In this document: positions 21,525 through 29,636 of the stretch, one piece after another
Position numbering within the stretch: the first letter of the stretch is position 1
How the letters are laid out: each line of letters opens with the position of its first letter
Made by a program: the position numbers and the translations under genes
NCBI GenBank assembly: GCA_964529745.1
Contig: CAZGZR010000021.1
Location: forward strand, 1-33,887
Reading direction: 5' to 3'
From: RBG-16-57-9 sp964529745
GTDB lineage: Archaea; Thermoproteota; Bathyarchaeia; TCS64
Length of the DNA: 33,887 bases
The notes under the pieces: model-generated
Seen by the model: only the letters and a program-made list of their open reading frames with translations
Database searches by the model: none
Told to the model about the DNA's origin: nothing

Positions 21525-21785
21525 TTACTCTTTTGCCGCGAACTGGACGGGGTGCTCCACGACCTGTTCCGGGGTGTGGATCCCTCTCAGGTGAAGCTCA
21601 TAGATCCAGCCCCTTTCGCCTACCCATCTGGCTAGGCAGTTTATCGAGCAGAAGTGCTTCAGCTCCGACTTCTTTTCCACCCTGTTGCTGTAGATGGCTA
21701 GGTCGTATCCGTCTACGAGGCCTCTTCCGCAGTGATCACACTTCAGCGTCCCATGGAGACCCTTTCCGTTTCTTTCTCCGATCAT
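21525..21785 (-). CDS. Small zinc-finger protein, 86 residues
   Basis: This protein holds a treble-clef-like cysteine set: CDHCGRGLVDGYDL and, about 25 residues on, FCSINCLARWVG. The spacing resembles TRASH/MYM-like metal-binding fingers. The rest (IYELHLRGIHTPEQVVEH) is likely a helix and tail. The ATG is at 21783-21785, and an AT-rich region upstream can serve as promoter. It lies directly before the 43-residue zinc ribbon gene. It could be a metal sensor, chaperone or adapter; the sequence does not say which. Confidence 0.7.
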   Translation of the reverse strand: MIGERNGKGLHGTLKCDHCGRGLVDGYDLAIYSNRVEKKSELKHFCSINCLARWVGERGWIYELHLRGIHTPEQVVEHPVQFAAKE

Positions 21786-22002
21786 GATGGTTCCTTAAGA
21801 GTCAACGTATGTTTAAGATAAGAATTGTGGTACTGCTATCACTTTATTCAAAAAAATTTTTAAATTACTCGACGTTATCTATCTTTTAAGCCCATTTCTC
21901 ATGAATTATCTAGGTATATATATACTGTAATTATAGTAATTATTGATGAGTAAAACTGGTTTCCCCACCAAATATGTCGATAATTTCGTAGTGTGAAGGC
22001 CG

Positions 22003-22029
22003 TGCAGTCAATCTTTAAATAAGACTGCA
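22003..22029 (+). promoter_or_regulatory. TATA box framed by a perfect inverted repeat
   Basis: TGCAGTC (22003-22009) and GACTGCA (22023-22029) form a perfect 7-bp inverted repeat separated by 13 bases that contain the TATA-like CTTTAAATAA. The site is 24-50 nt before the ATG of the next gene. A protein bound here would block TBP, so this is a candidate repressor operator. Confidence 0.5.
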
Positions 22030-22052
22030 TTGGCTTAAGGAGTGGTTACAAG

Positions 22053-22214
22053 ATGGCTACATGCATAAGCTGCGGGAGGAAGATCACGCCTGAGGAGAAG
22101 GCCGTCAAGTTCAAGTGCCCCAGCTGCGGCGCAGTGACTCTCTGGCGATGCGAAAAATGCAGGCTGTTCGGCAGGAAGTACAAGTGCCCGGCCTGCGGGT
22201 TCAACGGGCCGTAA
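22053..22214 (+). CDS. HVO_2753-like zinc-ribbon protein (COG2888)
   Basis: This 53-residue protein has two zinc-binding CxxC pairs per ribbon: CISCGRKITPEE, KCPSCGAVTLWRC, EKCRLFGRKYKCPACGF, ending NGP. The order and spacing match the archaeal double-zinc-finger microproteins annotated as RNA-binding, translation-linked zinc ribbons (HVO_2753 in Haloferax). GGAG lies upstream of ATG 22053. The promoter carries an inverted repeat around its TATA box. The gene stands alone between the zinc-finger pair and the archaeosortase-like gene. Confidence 0.85.
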   Translation: MATCISCGRKITPEEKAVKFKCPSCGAVTLWRCEKCRLFGRKYKCPACGFNGP

Positions 22215-22334
22215 ACGACTTACCCATTGTCAATCAAACATTCTGTTTAAAGACACTAGGATAAGGCCGCCACCGAGGCGGACACCAAACCTGCAGAGTA
22301 ACCCTTCAATAGAGCCGAACCATCATACCTCACC

Positions 22335-22922
22335 ATGGACGACCACGACTACAGTCCCAGAGACCTAGCGGTCTATATGGCCGTGTTCGCGGCGTTCTAC
22401 ATCGTTTTCCAAGTGATGCCAAGCCTGTGGGCGGAGCTGTTGACGGCGAGAACCAGCTCGACGATGATAAACGTTTTTGGCCTGGAGTCCGGCTACGGGG
22501 TGACCGACGGACTAGTTTATCTAGAACTTACGAGTGGAATACGCCTCGTCCACGTCTACATTATAAGGGAGTGCAGCGCTATCCACGTCTTCGGCGTCAT
22601 CTTGGGTCTCGTGGTGCCCCTGAAGCATGGCGGATGGGTTAGGAAGACTGCCGCCGTCGCCCTTGGTGCCACACTCGTCTTCGCCTTGAACGTGAGCCGC
22701 ATAATCCTGACCATGGTCCTCACGGGCTACGACGTGCCTCCTCTAAGCTGGTGGGTGACCAGCCCTACCGTGGAGACCTACCATTACCCCGTCAGCTTCG
22801 TGTACGGCGTTGTGGGCATCGCACTCACCGTCGCCCTTATAGACCGCCTTATACTCCCCGAGCTAGGCGACTTCCTAGCAAGCCTCCCGGACACGTTGAA
22901 CCGACTCATAAAAACAAAATAG
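22335..22922 (+). CDS. Archaeosortase/exosortase family membrane protease-transpeptidase
   Basis: This 195-residue protein has 4-5 hydrophobic helices and the three residues of the archaeosortase/exosortase catalytic core: Cys80 (IIRECSAIHVFGVILG), Arg122 (ALNVSRIILTMVLTG) and His150 (VETYHYPVSFVYG). These enzymes cleave C-terminal sorting signals and join surface proteins to lipid. The core is at the normal spacing, although the usual ACSG-type context is ECSA. No substrate with a recognisable C-terminal sorting motif lies in this window. The ATG 22335 follows a TATA-like CTGTTTAAAGAC at about 22251 and a leader of nearly 60 nt. It may be a lone, minimal member of the family. Confidence 0.82.
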   Translation: MDDHDYSPRDLAVYMAVFAAFYIVFQVMPSLWAELLTARTSSTMINVFGLESGYGVTDGLVYLELTSGIRLVHVYIIRECSAIHVFGVILGLVVPLKHGGWVRKTAAVALGATLVFALNVSRIILTMVLTGYDVPPLSWWVTSPTVETYHYPVSFVYGVVGIALTVALIDRLILPELGDFLASLPDTLNRLIKTK

Positions 22923-23033
22923 CGAAAATACTTGACACCTTAAAAAGCTGATTCGTGTATATTAGAGTCCGAACCCCGGCCGGAGCTCCATTCTACGACG
23001 AAGAGAGCTAAATAATAAACATAAACGACTAGG

Positions 23034-24299
23034 TCATTCCTCGATCGCCCTCTTCGGTTCATGGACGCCAAACCAGAAGACCGCGGCGGCGACCAAGCCG
23101 ATGACCGCCGAGAGCTGGAAAGGCAACTGAGGATAGAACGTCTCCCAGAGCCAACCCCCTATTACAGAGGAAGGCGCGGCGACGACGGCGGTAAGGGTGC
23201 CTATCACGCCGTTAACGGTGGCCCTCTTATGGGATGGGACGATGTCGGCGATCAACGCATTCCAGGCGGACCCACCGGCCTGAACGCCTCCACCCCCGAA
23301 AGCTAACCCGATCGCGTTGAAAGACCTCACAAACATGTATGGCCAGAACCCGGAGACAGCCGCCATGAAGTACTGGGTCACAGGCGCGATGACCCTGGAG
23401 ACCATGATGTTGTTCTTGCGGCCGTACTGGTCGGCCAGCATCCCACTGGGGAGAGTGAAGACCATCTGCACCAGACCAGCGATCGAGGTGATTAACCCTA
23501 GGTGGGTAGGGGTTATCTTGAGTATGTCGAGGGCGTAGAGGTTGGTATAGTCCATCACCAGCCTCCCGGAGAAGCTCCCGATAATAGAAACTATCATCAT
23601 TACGAATATCGGTCTAGGCAGTTCCCTGAACGTCTCGGCCGTGGGGATCATGGAAGGCCTCTTGCCCTTCTTATGAACGATCGTCTCCTGCAGGTTGATG
23701 AACCTGATGATTATACCCAGGATGGAGGCACCTATCTGCATCAAGAGAAACATCCTGACGCCCCTGTAGAGCCCATACATGTCCACGAGTATCCCCCCCA
23801 AAAGGGGAGCGATTATGTTGGGGACGCGTGTAATCGTGTTGTAGACCCCGTATCCCGTGCTCCTCCTCCCGCTGGGCAGGGACTCAGCGATTATCGCGTT
23901 GAAGGCAGGCATATAGAGGCTCGTCATGCCGGCCACCACGGCGCCGGGGATCACCCACTCCCAGCTGGAGGCCATAAGGTAGAGTACCGGCCCGAAGGTC
24001 CTCAGCACCGTGCCGAAGAGTATAAGCTTCCTCCTCCCGTACCTGTCGGCTATCAGCCCCCCGGGCAGCTGGAACAACAGGCTCTCAGCAGTGGAGATCA
24101 TCGAGAAGATGCCTATGTTGGTGACCGAGGCCCCAAGATAGTCCTTCAGGTAGAGTGCCCAGAAAGGGTTGTATCCCTGTCTCATCAAGCTCCAGAGGGC
24201 GGAGGTTACGGAGATGGCCATGATGTTCTTGTTGCTGAAAACGTCCCTGAACATGGAGTAGTATTCCTTCAGCCTGCCTTCTTGCCCCAATAATGTCAC
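23034..24299 (-). CDS. Major facilitator superfamily transporter
   Basis: This 421-residue membrane protein has 12 hydrophobic segments and two motif A loops, GGLIADRYGRRKLILFG and SGMLADQYGRKNNIMVS. The N-terminal ~25 residues are soluble. It belongs to the same superfamily as the gene at 20041-21222, but the two are not close copies. Substrate unknown. The GTG at 24297-24299 is the likely start (TTG 24288-24290 is an alternative). An inverted repeat lies just upstream of its promoter (24338-24366). Confidence 0.88.
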   Translation of the reverse strand: MTLLGQEGRLKEYYSMFRDVFSNKNIMAISVTSALWSLMRQGYNPFWALYLKDYLGASVTNIGIFSMISTAESLLFQLPGGLIADRYGRRKLILFGTVLRTFGPVLYLMASSWEWVIPGAVVAGMTSLYMPAFNAIIAESLPSGRRSTGYGVYNTITRVPNIIAPLLGGILVDMYGLYRGVRMFLLMQIGASILGIIIRFINLQETIVHKKGKRPSMIPTAETFRELPRPIFVMMIVSIIGSFSGRLVMDYTNLYALDILKITPTHLGLITSIAGLVQMVFTLPSGMLADQYGRKNNIMVSRVIAPVTQYFMAAVSGFWPYMFVRSFNAIGLAFGGGGVQAGGSAWNALIADIVPSHKRATVNGVIGTLTAVVAAPSSVIGGWLWETFYPQLPFQLSAVIGLVAAAVFWFGVHEPKRAIEE

Positions 24300-24337
24300 C
24301 GTGTTGAAATTAGCAATAGGTAACGGGGACCTAAATA

Positions 24338-24366
24338 TGGGTTTTCATGGGGGAACCCAAAACCCA
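24338..24366 (-). promoter_or_regulatory. Inverted repeat upstream of the MFS promoter
   Basis: TGGGTTTT (24338-24345) and AAAACCCA (24359-24366) form an 8-bp perfect inverted repeat with a 13-base spacer, directly upstream of the TATA-like element of the MFS gene (ATATTTAGG on the minus strand, 24330-24338). It is a candidate operator. Confidence 0.4.
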
Positions 24367-24485
24367 ACTATACGCGCACAGTAGTCCAAACACGGACCAG
24401 AAAACCCTAAACAAGGTAAACAACCAGAAATTTTTTTCTCCTAATACCAAGTAACGCGACAAGAACAACTAAAAACAAGCGTTAA

Positions 24486-24496
24486 CCTTAAATCCC
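24486..24496 (+). promoter_or_regulatory. TATA-like promoter of the leucine operon
   Basis: ACCTTAAATCCC lies about 35 bases before ATG 24528. Initiation near 24512-24518 would give a leader of 10-15 nt. Confidence 0.45.
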
Positions 24497-24527
24497 ATCA
24501 ACAAACGGTACGTGGTACGTGAGACAA

Positions 24528-26046
24528 ATGGGGTATCGCTTTATCGAGTAAGTACCCAGAGAGAGTACAGTTCCTAGACACAACACTCCGCGACGGAGAA
24601 CAAACCCCCGGCATAAGCCTGACACCAGAAAAGAAATTAAAGATAGCTCAAGCCCTGGACGCCCTCGGCATAAAGGTAATCGAAGCAGGGTTCGCCGCGG
24701 TGTCCCCCGGTGAACGGGAGGCAGTCAAACTCATCAGCCAGGCAGGGCTCGACGCCGAGATATGCAGCGCCACAAGAAGCGTCGAGAGCGACATCGACGC
24801 CGCAATAGACGCCGGCGCCGACAGCGTCAACATAATCATCCCCACAAGCAGGCTTCACATCATGAAGAAGCTCACCAAGACACCCGAAGAGATGCTGGAC
24901 GTGACCACCAGAGTCGTGGAGCACGCCAGGGACCGGGGCGTCACAGCCGAAGTCGCCCTGGAGGACGCGAGCCGCACAGAGCTACCCTACCTCAAGAAGG
25001 TCATAAGGCGAGCCATAGACGCCGGTGTCGCCCGCGTCACGCCATGCGACACCGTGGGCACCCTCACCCCTGAGAAGAGCGCCGAGTGGTACGGCGAGAT
25101 TCACAGCGAGTTCCCAGAAACCCTCCTCGGCGTCCACACCCACAACGACTTCGGTCTAGCCACCGCCACGAGCATCGCTGGCATAGCAGGAGGAGCAACC
25201 CACGTCCACGCAACCATTAACGGCCTCGGCGAAAGAGCTGGCAACGCCTCCCTCGAAGAGATCGCTGTTGCATTAAAGCTGCTGTATGGCGTCGAGACGG
25301 GGCTCCGCCTCGAAAGGATCACAGATACCAGCATGCTGGTGTCCCGGTTAACAGGCGTCAACGTCCAGCCGAACAAGGCCATCGTCGGCGACAACGCGTT
25401 CGCCCACGAGAGCGGCATCCACACCCACGCCATCCTACGCGACCCGAGCACCTACGAGCGAATAGACCCACGCCTCGTCGGCGCCGCCAGACGCATAGTC
25501 TCTGGGAAACACGCCGGCAGCACGGGTCTCAGCATGAGCCTCGAGGAGATGGGGCTCCACCCCAGCAAGGACCAGTTCGACCTCATCTACCAGCAGGTCA
25601 AGGAGCTGGGCGACCAGGGCAACACTCTCAGCGACACCGACGTATATGCCATGGCGGCGAAGGTCATGAACCTGAAGCAACAACGTGACTACGAGCTAGA
25701 TGAGTTCATAGTCACCACGGGCAACAAGATCACCCCCACCGCGTCTGTGAAGATGAGGCGTAACGGCGAGAGCATGATTGAGGCGGCTACCGGCAACGGC
25801 CCCGTAGACGCCACCCTCAACGCGCTGGTCAAGGCGGTGAAGCCCGACCAGGCGGTGAACCTAGAGGTATACCACGTCCAGGCCATCACGGGAGGCACAG
25901 ACGCCTTCGTCAACGTCGAGGTCAGGCTCAGGCAGGGAGACAAGGTGGTCACCAGCCGGGGTGTCAACGAGGACATCGTCATGGCCAGCGTCGACGCCTA
26001 CCTCAAGGGAGTCAACCTATACCACAGCATGAGGAAAAAGCCATGA
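24528..26046 (+). CDS. leuA: 2-isopropylmalate synthase (LeuA/CimA family), start not resolved
   Basis: Homologous sequence runs from GTA 24565: VQFLDTTLRDGEQTPGISL then GFAAVSPGERE and the HTHNDFGLATA metal-binding motif. The catalytic barrel fills about the first 300 codons and the C-terminal ~120 match the LeuA regulatory domain (YELDEFIVTTGNKITPTASV). It condenses acetyl-CoA with 2-oxoisovalerate; citramalate or homocitrate synthesis cannot be excluded, but leuC-D-B directly downstream favours leucine. The coding frame has no ATG, GTG or TTG between an upstream TGA and the conserved region. ATG 24528 is one base out of frame; skipping one G of GGGG (24530-24533) would give MGIALSSKYPERVQF. 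It overlaps leuC by ATGA. Confidence 0.88.
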
Positions 26047-27305
26047 GCACCGTATCAGAGAAGATACTTGCCAGGGCATCTGGGCGAGACAACGTTAAGG
26101 CAGGCGAGATCGTAAAAGCCTGGGTCGACACGGCGATGATGCCGGACGTCACCAGCGTCTTGGCCATCGAGGCCATGAGGAAGATGGGCGCGGACAGGGT
26201 GTGGGACCCCGACAGTGTCGTCGTCATCCTCGACCACATCGCGCCACCAAGCAGCGTCAACAGCGCCAGGGTCCACGGTATCATACGCGCCTTCGTCAGG
26301 GAACAGAACCTTAAGCACTTCTACGACGTAGAGAGCGGCGTCTGCCACCAAGTTCTGCCCGAACAAGGCCACGTCAAACCTGGCACAGTGGTCATAGGAG
26401 CGGACAGCCACACCTGCACCCACGGCGCCTTCGGGGCCTTCGCCACCGGAGTCGGCAGCACGGACATGGGAGCAGTGCTAGCGCGGGGCAAGACGTGGCT
26501 CAAGGTACCCGAGACCATAAAGGTCGACGTCAACGGAAGCCTAGGAAGACACGTCTACGCCAAAGATGTGGTGCTCCGCGTCGCAAAGGAGATCGGCGTG
26601 AGCGGAGCCACCTACATGGCCCTGGAGTATACGGGGGAGACAATCGTCGACCTCTCAGTATCGGGCCGAATGACCCTCTGCAACATGGCTATCGAGATGG
26701 GAGCCAAGACAGGCATCTGCAGCCCCGACCACAAGACCTTCACCTGGCTCAGGAACCGCGGTGTAAACGTCGAAGAAAATGACGCCCTCTATCCAGACTC
26801 TGACGCTAGATACAGGCGGACGGTGGAACTCGACGTTACAGGTATGCCGCCCATGGTCGCGTGTCCCCACAACGTCGACAACGTCAAACCCGTCACAGAG
26901 GTGTCGAACATAGAGATAAACCAAGCCTTCATAGGTAGTTGCACCAACGGCCGCCTCGAGGATCTCAGGCAGGCCCATGCCATACTGAAGGGCAGACAGG
27001 TCCACAGGGACGTGCGCCTCCTCGTTGTCCCCACCAGCAGAGGGGTATACAAGGAAGCCCTAGATGAAGGCATGGTCGCGGACTTCGTCGACGCCGGGGC
27101 CATGGTCAGCAACCCCAGCTGCGCCGCGTGCTTCGGCGGTCACATTGGGCTCCTCGGCCCTGGCGAGCATGGCATCTCCACCAGCAACCGTAACTTCAGG
27201 GGCCGCCAGGGAAGCCCGGAGGCCGAGATTTACCTGAGCAGCGCTGCCGTCGCCGCCGCCTCAGCGCTCACCGGCCACATAACCCACCCGGAGGAGGTAT
27301 CGTGA
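26043..27305 (+). CDS. leuC: 3-isopropylmalate dehydratase large subunit
   Basis: This 420-residue iron-sulfur protein carries the aconitase-family ligands: FIGSCTNGRLEDL and the pair SNPSCAACFGG in the C-terminal third bind the [4Fe-4S] cluster. The early region has VVILDHIAPPSSVNSA and VIGADSHTCTHGAFGAFATGVG. With LeuD it isomerises isopropylmalate; the same fold serves homoaconitase, so the substrate follows from context. The ATG overlaps the leuA stop as ATGA and its own TGA overlaps the leuD ATG. Confidence 0.92.
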   Translation: MSTVSEKILARASGRDNVKAGEIVKAWVDTAMMPDVTSVLAIEAMRKMGADRVWDPDSVVVILDHIAPPSSVNSARVHGIIRAFVREQNLKHFYDVESGVCHQVLPEQGHVKPGTVVIGADSHTCTHGAFGAFATGVGSTDMGAVLARGKTWLKVPETIKVDVNGSLGRHVYAKDVVLRVAKEIGVSGATYMALEYTGETIVDLSVSGRMTLCNMAIEMGAKTGICSPDHKTFTWLRNRGVNVEENDALYPDSDARYRRTVELDVTGMPPMVACPHNVDNVKPVTEVSNIEINQAFIGSCTNGRLEDLRQAHAILKGRQVHRDVRLLVVPTSRGVYKEALDEGMVADFVDAGAMVSNPSCAACFGGHIGLLGPGEHGISTSNRNFRGRQGSPEAEIYLSSAAVAAASALTGHITHPEEVS

Positions 27306-27799
27306 TGAAGCTCACGGGCAGAGTCTGGAAATATGGTCACGATGTCAACACCGACTATATTATACCGGGCCGCTACATGGAGCTCACGGACCCCGACGAT
27401 ATGGCGACACACGTCTTCGAAGAACACGATCCGTCGTTCATAAAAAGCGTCAGACGTGGCGACGTGGTGGTAGGCGCCACCAACTTCGGGTGTGGCAGCA
27501 GCCGTGAGCACGCTCCCCTCGCCCTCAAGCATGCAGGCGTCAGCTGCGTCCTCGCGGAGAGCTTCGCCCGCATATTCTACAGGAACGCCATAAACATCGG
27601 GCTACCTGCCTTGGAGTGCCCAGGTATTCACGACGCCGTATCCAAGGGCGACACCGTGGAAGTCGACGTCACAGGCGGGGTCGTAAGGAACCTTGACTCA
27701 GGCGTGGAGCTGAGCTTCAATCCACTGCCGCCGTTCATGGTGGAGGTCTTAAATGCGGGTGGGCTCGTTCCTTACCTCAATGAGACGGAGGAATGGTAG
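27305..27799 (+). CDS. leuD: 3-isopropylmalate dehydratase small subunit
   Basis: This 164-residue subunit has the family motifs NTDYIIPGRYMELTDP, then NFGCGSSREHAPLALKHAG and the AESFARIFYRNAINIGLP loop. It completes the LeuCD active site. The substrate-reading loop is YMEL, rather than the YLVY or YLRT reported in methanogen enzymes, so specificity cannot be read from it. GGAGG (27293-27297) places the start at ATG 27305, overlapping the leuC stop (TGATG); GTG 27302 is the alternative. The leuB ATG follows its TAG directly. Confidence 0.92.
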   Translation: MKLTGRVWKYGHDVNTDYIIPGRYMELTDPDDMATHVFEEHDPSFIKSVRRGDVVVGATNFGCGSSREHAPLALKHAGVSCVLAESFARIFYRNAINIGLPALECPGIHDAVSKGDTVEVDVTGGVVRNLDSGVELSFNPLPPFMVEVLNAGGLVPYLNETEEW

Positions 27800-28795
27800 A
27801 TGAAGTACAGCATAGCCACGATACCAGGCGATGGCATAGGCACCGAAGTCATGGCCGCCGCCATCAAGGTCCTGGAGGCGCTCGCTGAGAGGACGGACCT
27901 GGAGTTCGAGTTCAGCCTCCTCTATGCAGGCGACGAACACAAGAAAAGAACGGGAGTTGCGCTCCCTCTAGAGACAGTCGAGGGAGTCAAAGCGTCGGAC
28001 GCCTGCCTCTTCGCCGCCGTCGGCGACACCGCCAAAGAGGTAATCATCCCGCTACGGCAGAGGCTTAACCTGTATGCTAACCTGCGGCCAGCTAAGGCGT
28101 ACCCGGGGGTCCCCGCGATTAAACCCGACACCGACATCATGATAGTCCGCGAGAACACCGAAGGCATATACAAGATGATAGGCGACAGAGGCAAGGGCTA
28201 CGGGTTCAACGTCAGGGTCATAACCCGGGAGGCCAGCGAGCGCATCGTACGATACGCCTTCGAGTATGCCGAGAAGAACGGCAGGTCCAAGGTCTCCGCC
28301 GTCCACAAGGCCAACGTCCTCGACTACACCGACGAAGTGTTCCTCGAGGCCGCCCGGGACGTAGCCAAACAATACCCTGATATCACCTACGAGGAGGTTA
28401 TAGTCGACGCCTGCGCCATGAAGCTAGTTATGGCCCCTGAACAGTTCCAAGTCATCGTAACCACAAACATGTTCGGCGACATCCTCAGCGACTTAGCCGC
28501 CGGTCTCGTTGGTGGCCTGGGTATGGCGCCCAGCGGCAACGTCGGCGATGAACTCTGTGTCTTCGAGCCCGTTCACGGGTCGGCGCCCGACATCGCGGGC
28601 AAAGGCATAGCCAATCCCGTCGCCACAATCCTCAGCGCCGCCATGATGCTGGATTGGCTCGGCGAGAAAGAGGCGGCGGACCGAGTGGAGGCAACCGTCC
28701 TGGAGGTCCTCGATGAGGGTACGATAAGGACGCCTGACCTCGGCGGCACAGACACCACGGAAGACATGGCCGACGCCGTCATAGAGAGGCTCTGA
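27800..28795 (+). CDS. leuB: 3-isopropylmalate dehydrogenase
   Basis: This 331-residue NAD-dependent oxidative decarboxylase of the isocitrate/isopropylmalate family has GDGIGTEV at the start, then DIMIVRENTEGIYKM, the catalytic Lys region SAVHKANVLDYTD, TTNMFGDILSDLAAGL and EPVHGSAPDIAGKGIANP near the C-terminus. It converts 3-isopropylmalate to 2-oxoisocaproate. Homoisocitrate or methylmalate use is possible in archaeal relatives. It is the last gene of leuA-C-D-B; the ATG touches the leuD stop. About 55 bases separate it from the regulator gene, whose own promoter lies in that gap. Confidence 0.92.
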   Translation: MKYSIATIPGDGIGTEVMAAAIKVLEALAERTDLEFEFSLLYAGDEHKKRTGVALPLETVEGVKASDACLFAAVGDTAKEVIIPLRQRLNLYANLRPAKAYPGVPAIKPDTDIMIVRENTEGIYKMIGDRGKGYGFNVRVITREASERIVRYAFEYAEKNGRSKVSAVHKANVLDYTDEVFLEAARDVAKQYPDITYEEVIVDACAMKLVMAPEQFQVIVTTNMFGDILSDLAAGLVGGLGMAPSGNVGDELCVFEPVHGSAPDIAGKGIANPVATILSAAMMLDWLGEKEAADRVEATVLEVLDEGTIRTPDLGGTDTTEDMADAVIERL

Positions 28796-28807
28796 GCCGC
28801 CCTCAAA

Positions 28808-28850
28808 ATATTTTTAAACCATAACGGTTTACAACCTTTGGTTTACAACC
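28808..28850 (+). promoter_or_regulatory. Promoter and tandem operator boxes of the ArsR-like regulator
   Basis: A TATA-like ATATTTTTAAACC (28808-28820) is followed by two identical 11-mers, GGTTTACAACC, at 28826-28836 and 28840-28850 (14-base period). The second ends one base before the GTG start. Predicted initiation (about 28835-28840) falls inside the boxes, so a bound protein would block RNA polymerase. The same pair occurs in the thermosome promoter. Confidence 0.75.
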
Positions 28851-28851
28851 T

Positions 28852-29571
28852 GTGTCCGGCAATAAACGAGTGGCTAGGAGAGACTTTGAGACCGTTGTAG
28901 GAGTCCTAGGGAACCCTGTGCGCAGGAGCATCATAAAGAAGCTCAGCGAGGGCCCAGACTACACGCTCAGGCTCAGCAACGAGCTCAACATAGCGCAGCA
29001 GCTAGCCGCCAAACACCTCAAAGTCATCAGGGACGCCGAGCTCGTCGACGTGGTCCGGCAGAAGAGCGACAGGGGCGCCGACAAGAACGTTTTCCACCTT
29101 AACAAGTTCTACAGCCTCCAGATCGACTTCAGCCCGGCCCTCTACAACGAGCGGCTCATCAGCTTCAACAACCCCGTGCAGTGGATACAGCACGACAACC
29201 ACATGGAGCACCTTGAGACAAAGGTGAAAGACATTGAGGAGGACAGCCTCGACCCGGACGATGTGCCGCCTCTACGCCAGATAATTCAGGCCATCGACGA
29301 CGAGCTGGACAGCATCGAGAAGCGCCGCGCGAGGCTCCTCTACATCAGGAACCTCGCCCTTGAGGCGACCCATGGCGCCCTCGAGGAGATGGACCGCCGT
29401 AAGAAACAATTAGTTCACCACATCGTGGATCAAGGCCCCACTAGCGTAGAGATGCTTTCAAGGACATTCGATCTGCGGGAGGACGTGATCAGGGACGTCG
29501 TCACCGAGTTGCAGAAAGAGGGCCTCGTTAGAAAGGAAAATAACATGATCTATCTCAAGGACCTCGTCTAA
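28852..29571 (+). CDS. ArsR-like winged-helix regulator, probable regulator of the thermosome genes
   Basis: This 239-residue cytosolic protein begins with an ArsR-type winged helix: ETVVGVLGNPVRRSIIKKL, then LSNELNIAQQLAAKHLKVIRDAELVDVV (about 12-75). A central part (DFSPALYNERLISF onward, with acidic and helical stretches) is followed by a C-terminal second HTH-like region (VEMLSRTFDLREDVIRDVVTELQKEGLVRKE). The plan is like the archaeal heat-shock regulators (Phr, HSR1), but I would not call it an orthologue from sequence alone. The GTG at 28852 directly follows two operator boxes that recur in front of the thermosome operon, so autoregulation plus chaperonin control is the likely role. No ligand site is evident. 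Confidence 0.85.
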   Translation: MSGNKRVARRDFETVVGVLGNPVRRSIIKKLSEGPDYTLRLSNELNIAQQLAAKHLKVIRDAELVDVVRQKSDRGADKNVFHLNKFYSLQIDFSPALYNERLISFNNPVQWIQHDNHMEHLETKVKDIEEDSLDPDDVPPLRQIIQAIDDELDSIEKRRARLLYIRNLALEATHGALEEMDRRKKQLVHHIVDQGPTSVEMLSRTFDLREDVIRDVVTELQKEGLVRKENNMIYLKDLV

Positions 29572-29591
29572 TTCATGGTTTTCCACCAAAA

Positions 29592-29633
29592 AGTTTTTTA
29601 TAAGCCTTGGTATACAACTCTCGGTTTACAACC
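29592..29633 (+). promoter_or_regulatory. Promoter and operator boxes of the thermosome operon
   Basis: TATA-like GTTTTTTATAAG (29593-29604) is followed by GGTATACAAC (29609-29618) and GGTTTACAACC (29623-29633). The period is 14 bases and the distance to the TATA box resembles that of the regulator promoter. The second box is identical to both boxes upstream of the regulator. Confidence 0.75.
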
Positions 29634-29636
29634 ACA

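Noticed and set aside
23502..24293. 263-codon open frame on the plus strand opposite the MFS gene
   Set aside because: Its product is rich in Pro, His, Gly and Tyr without family features, while the opposite strand encodes a clear 12-helix MFS protein with both motif A loops. It is a GC-rich antisense shadow.
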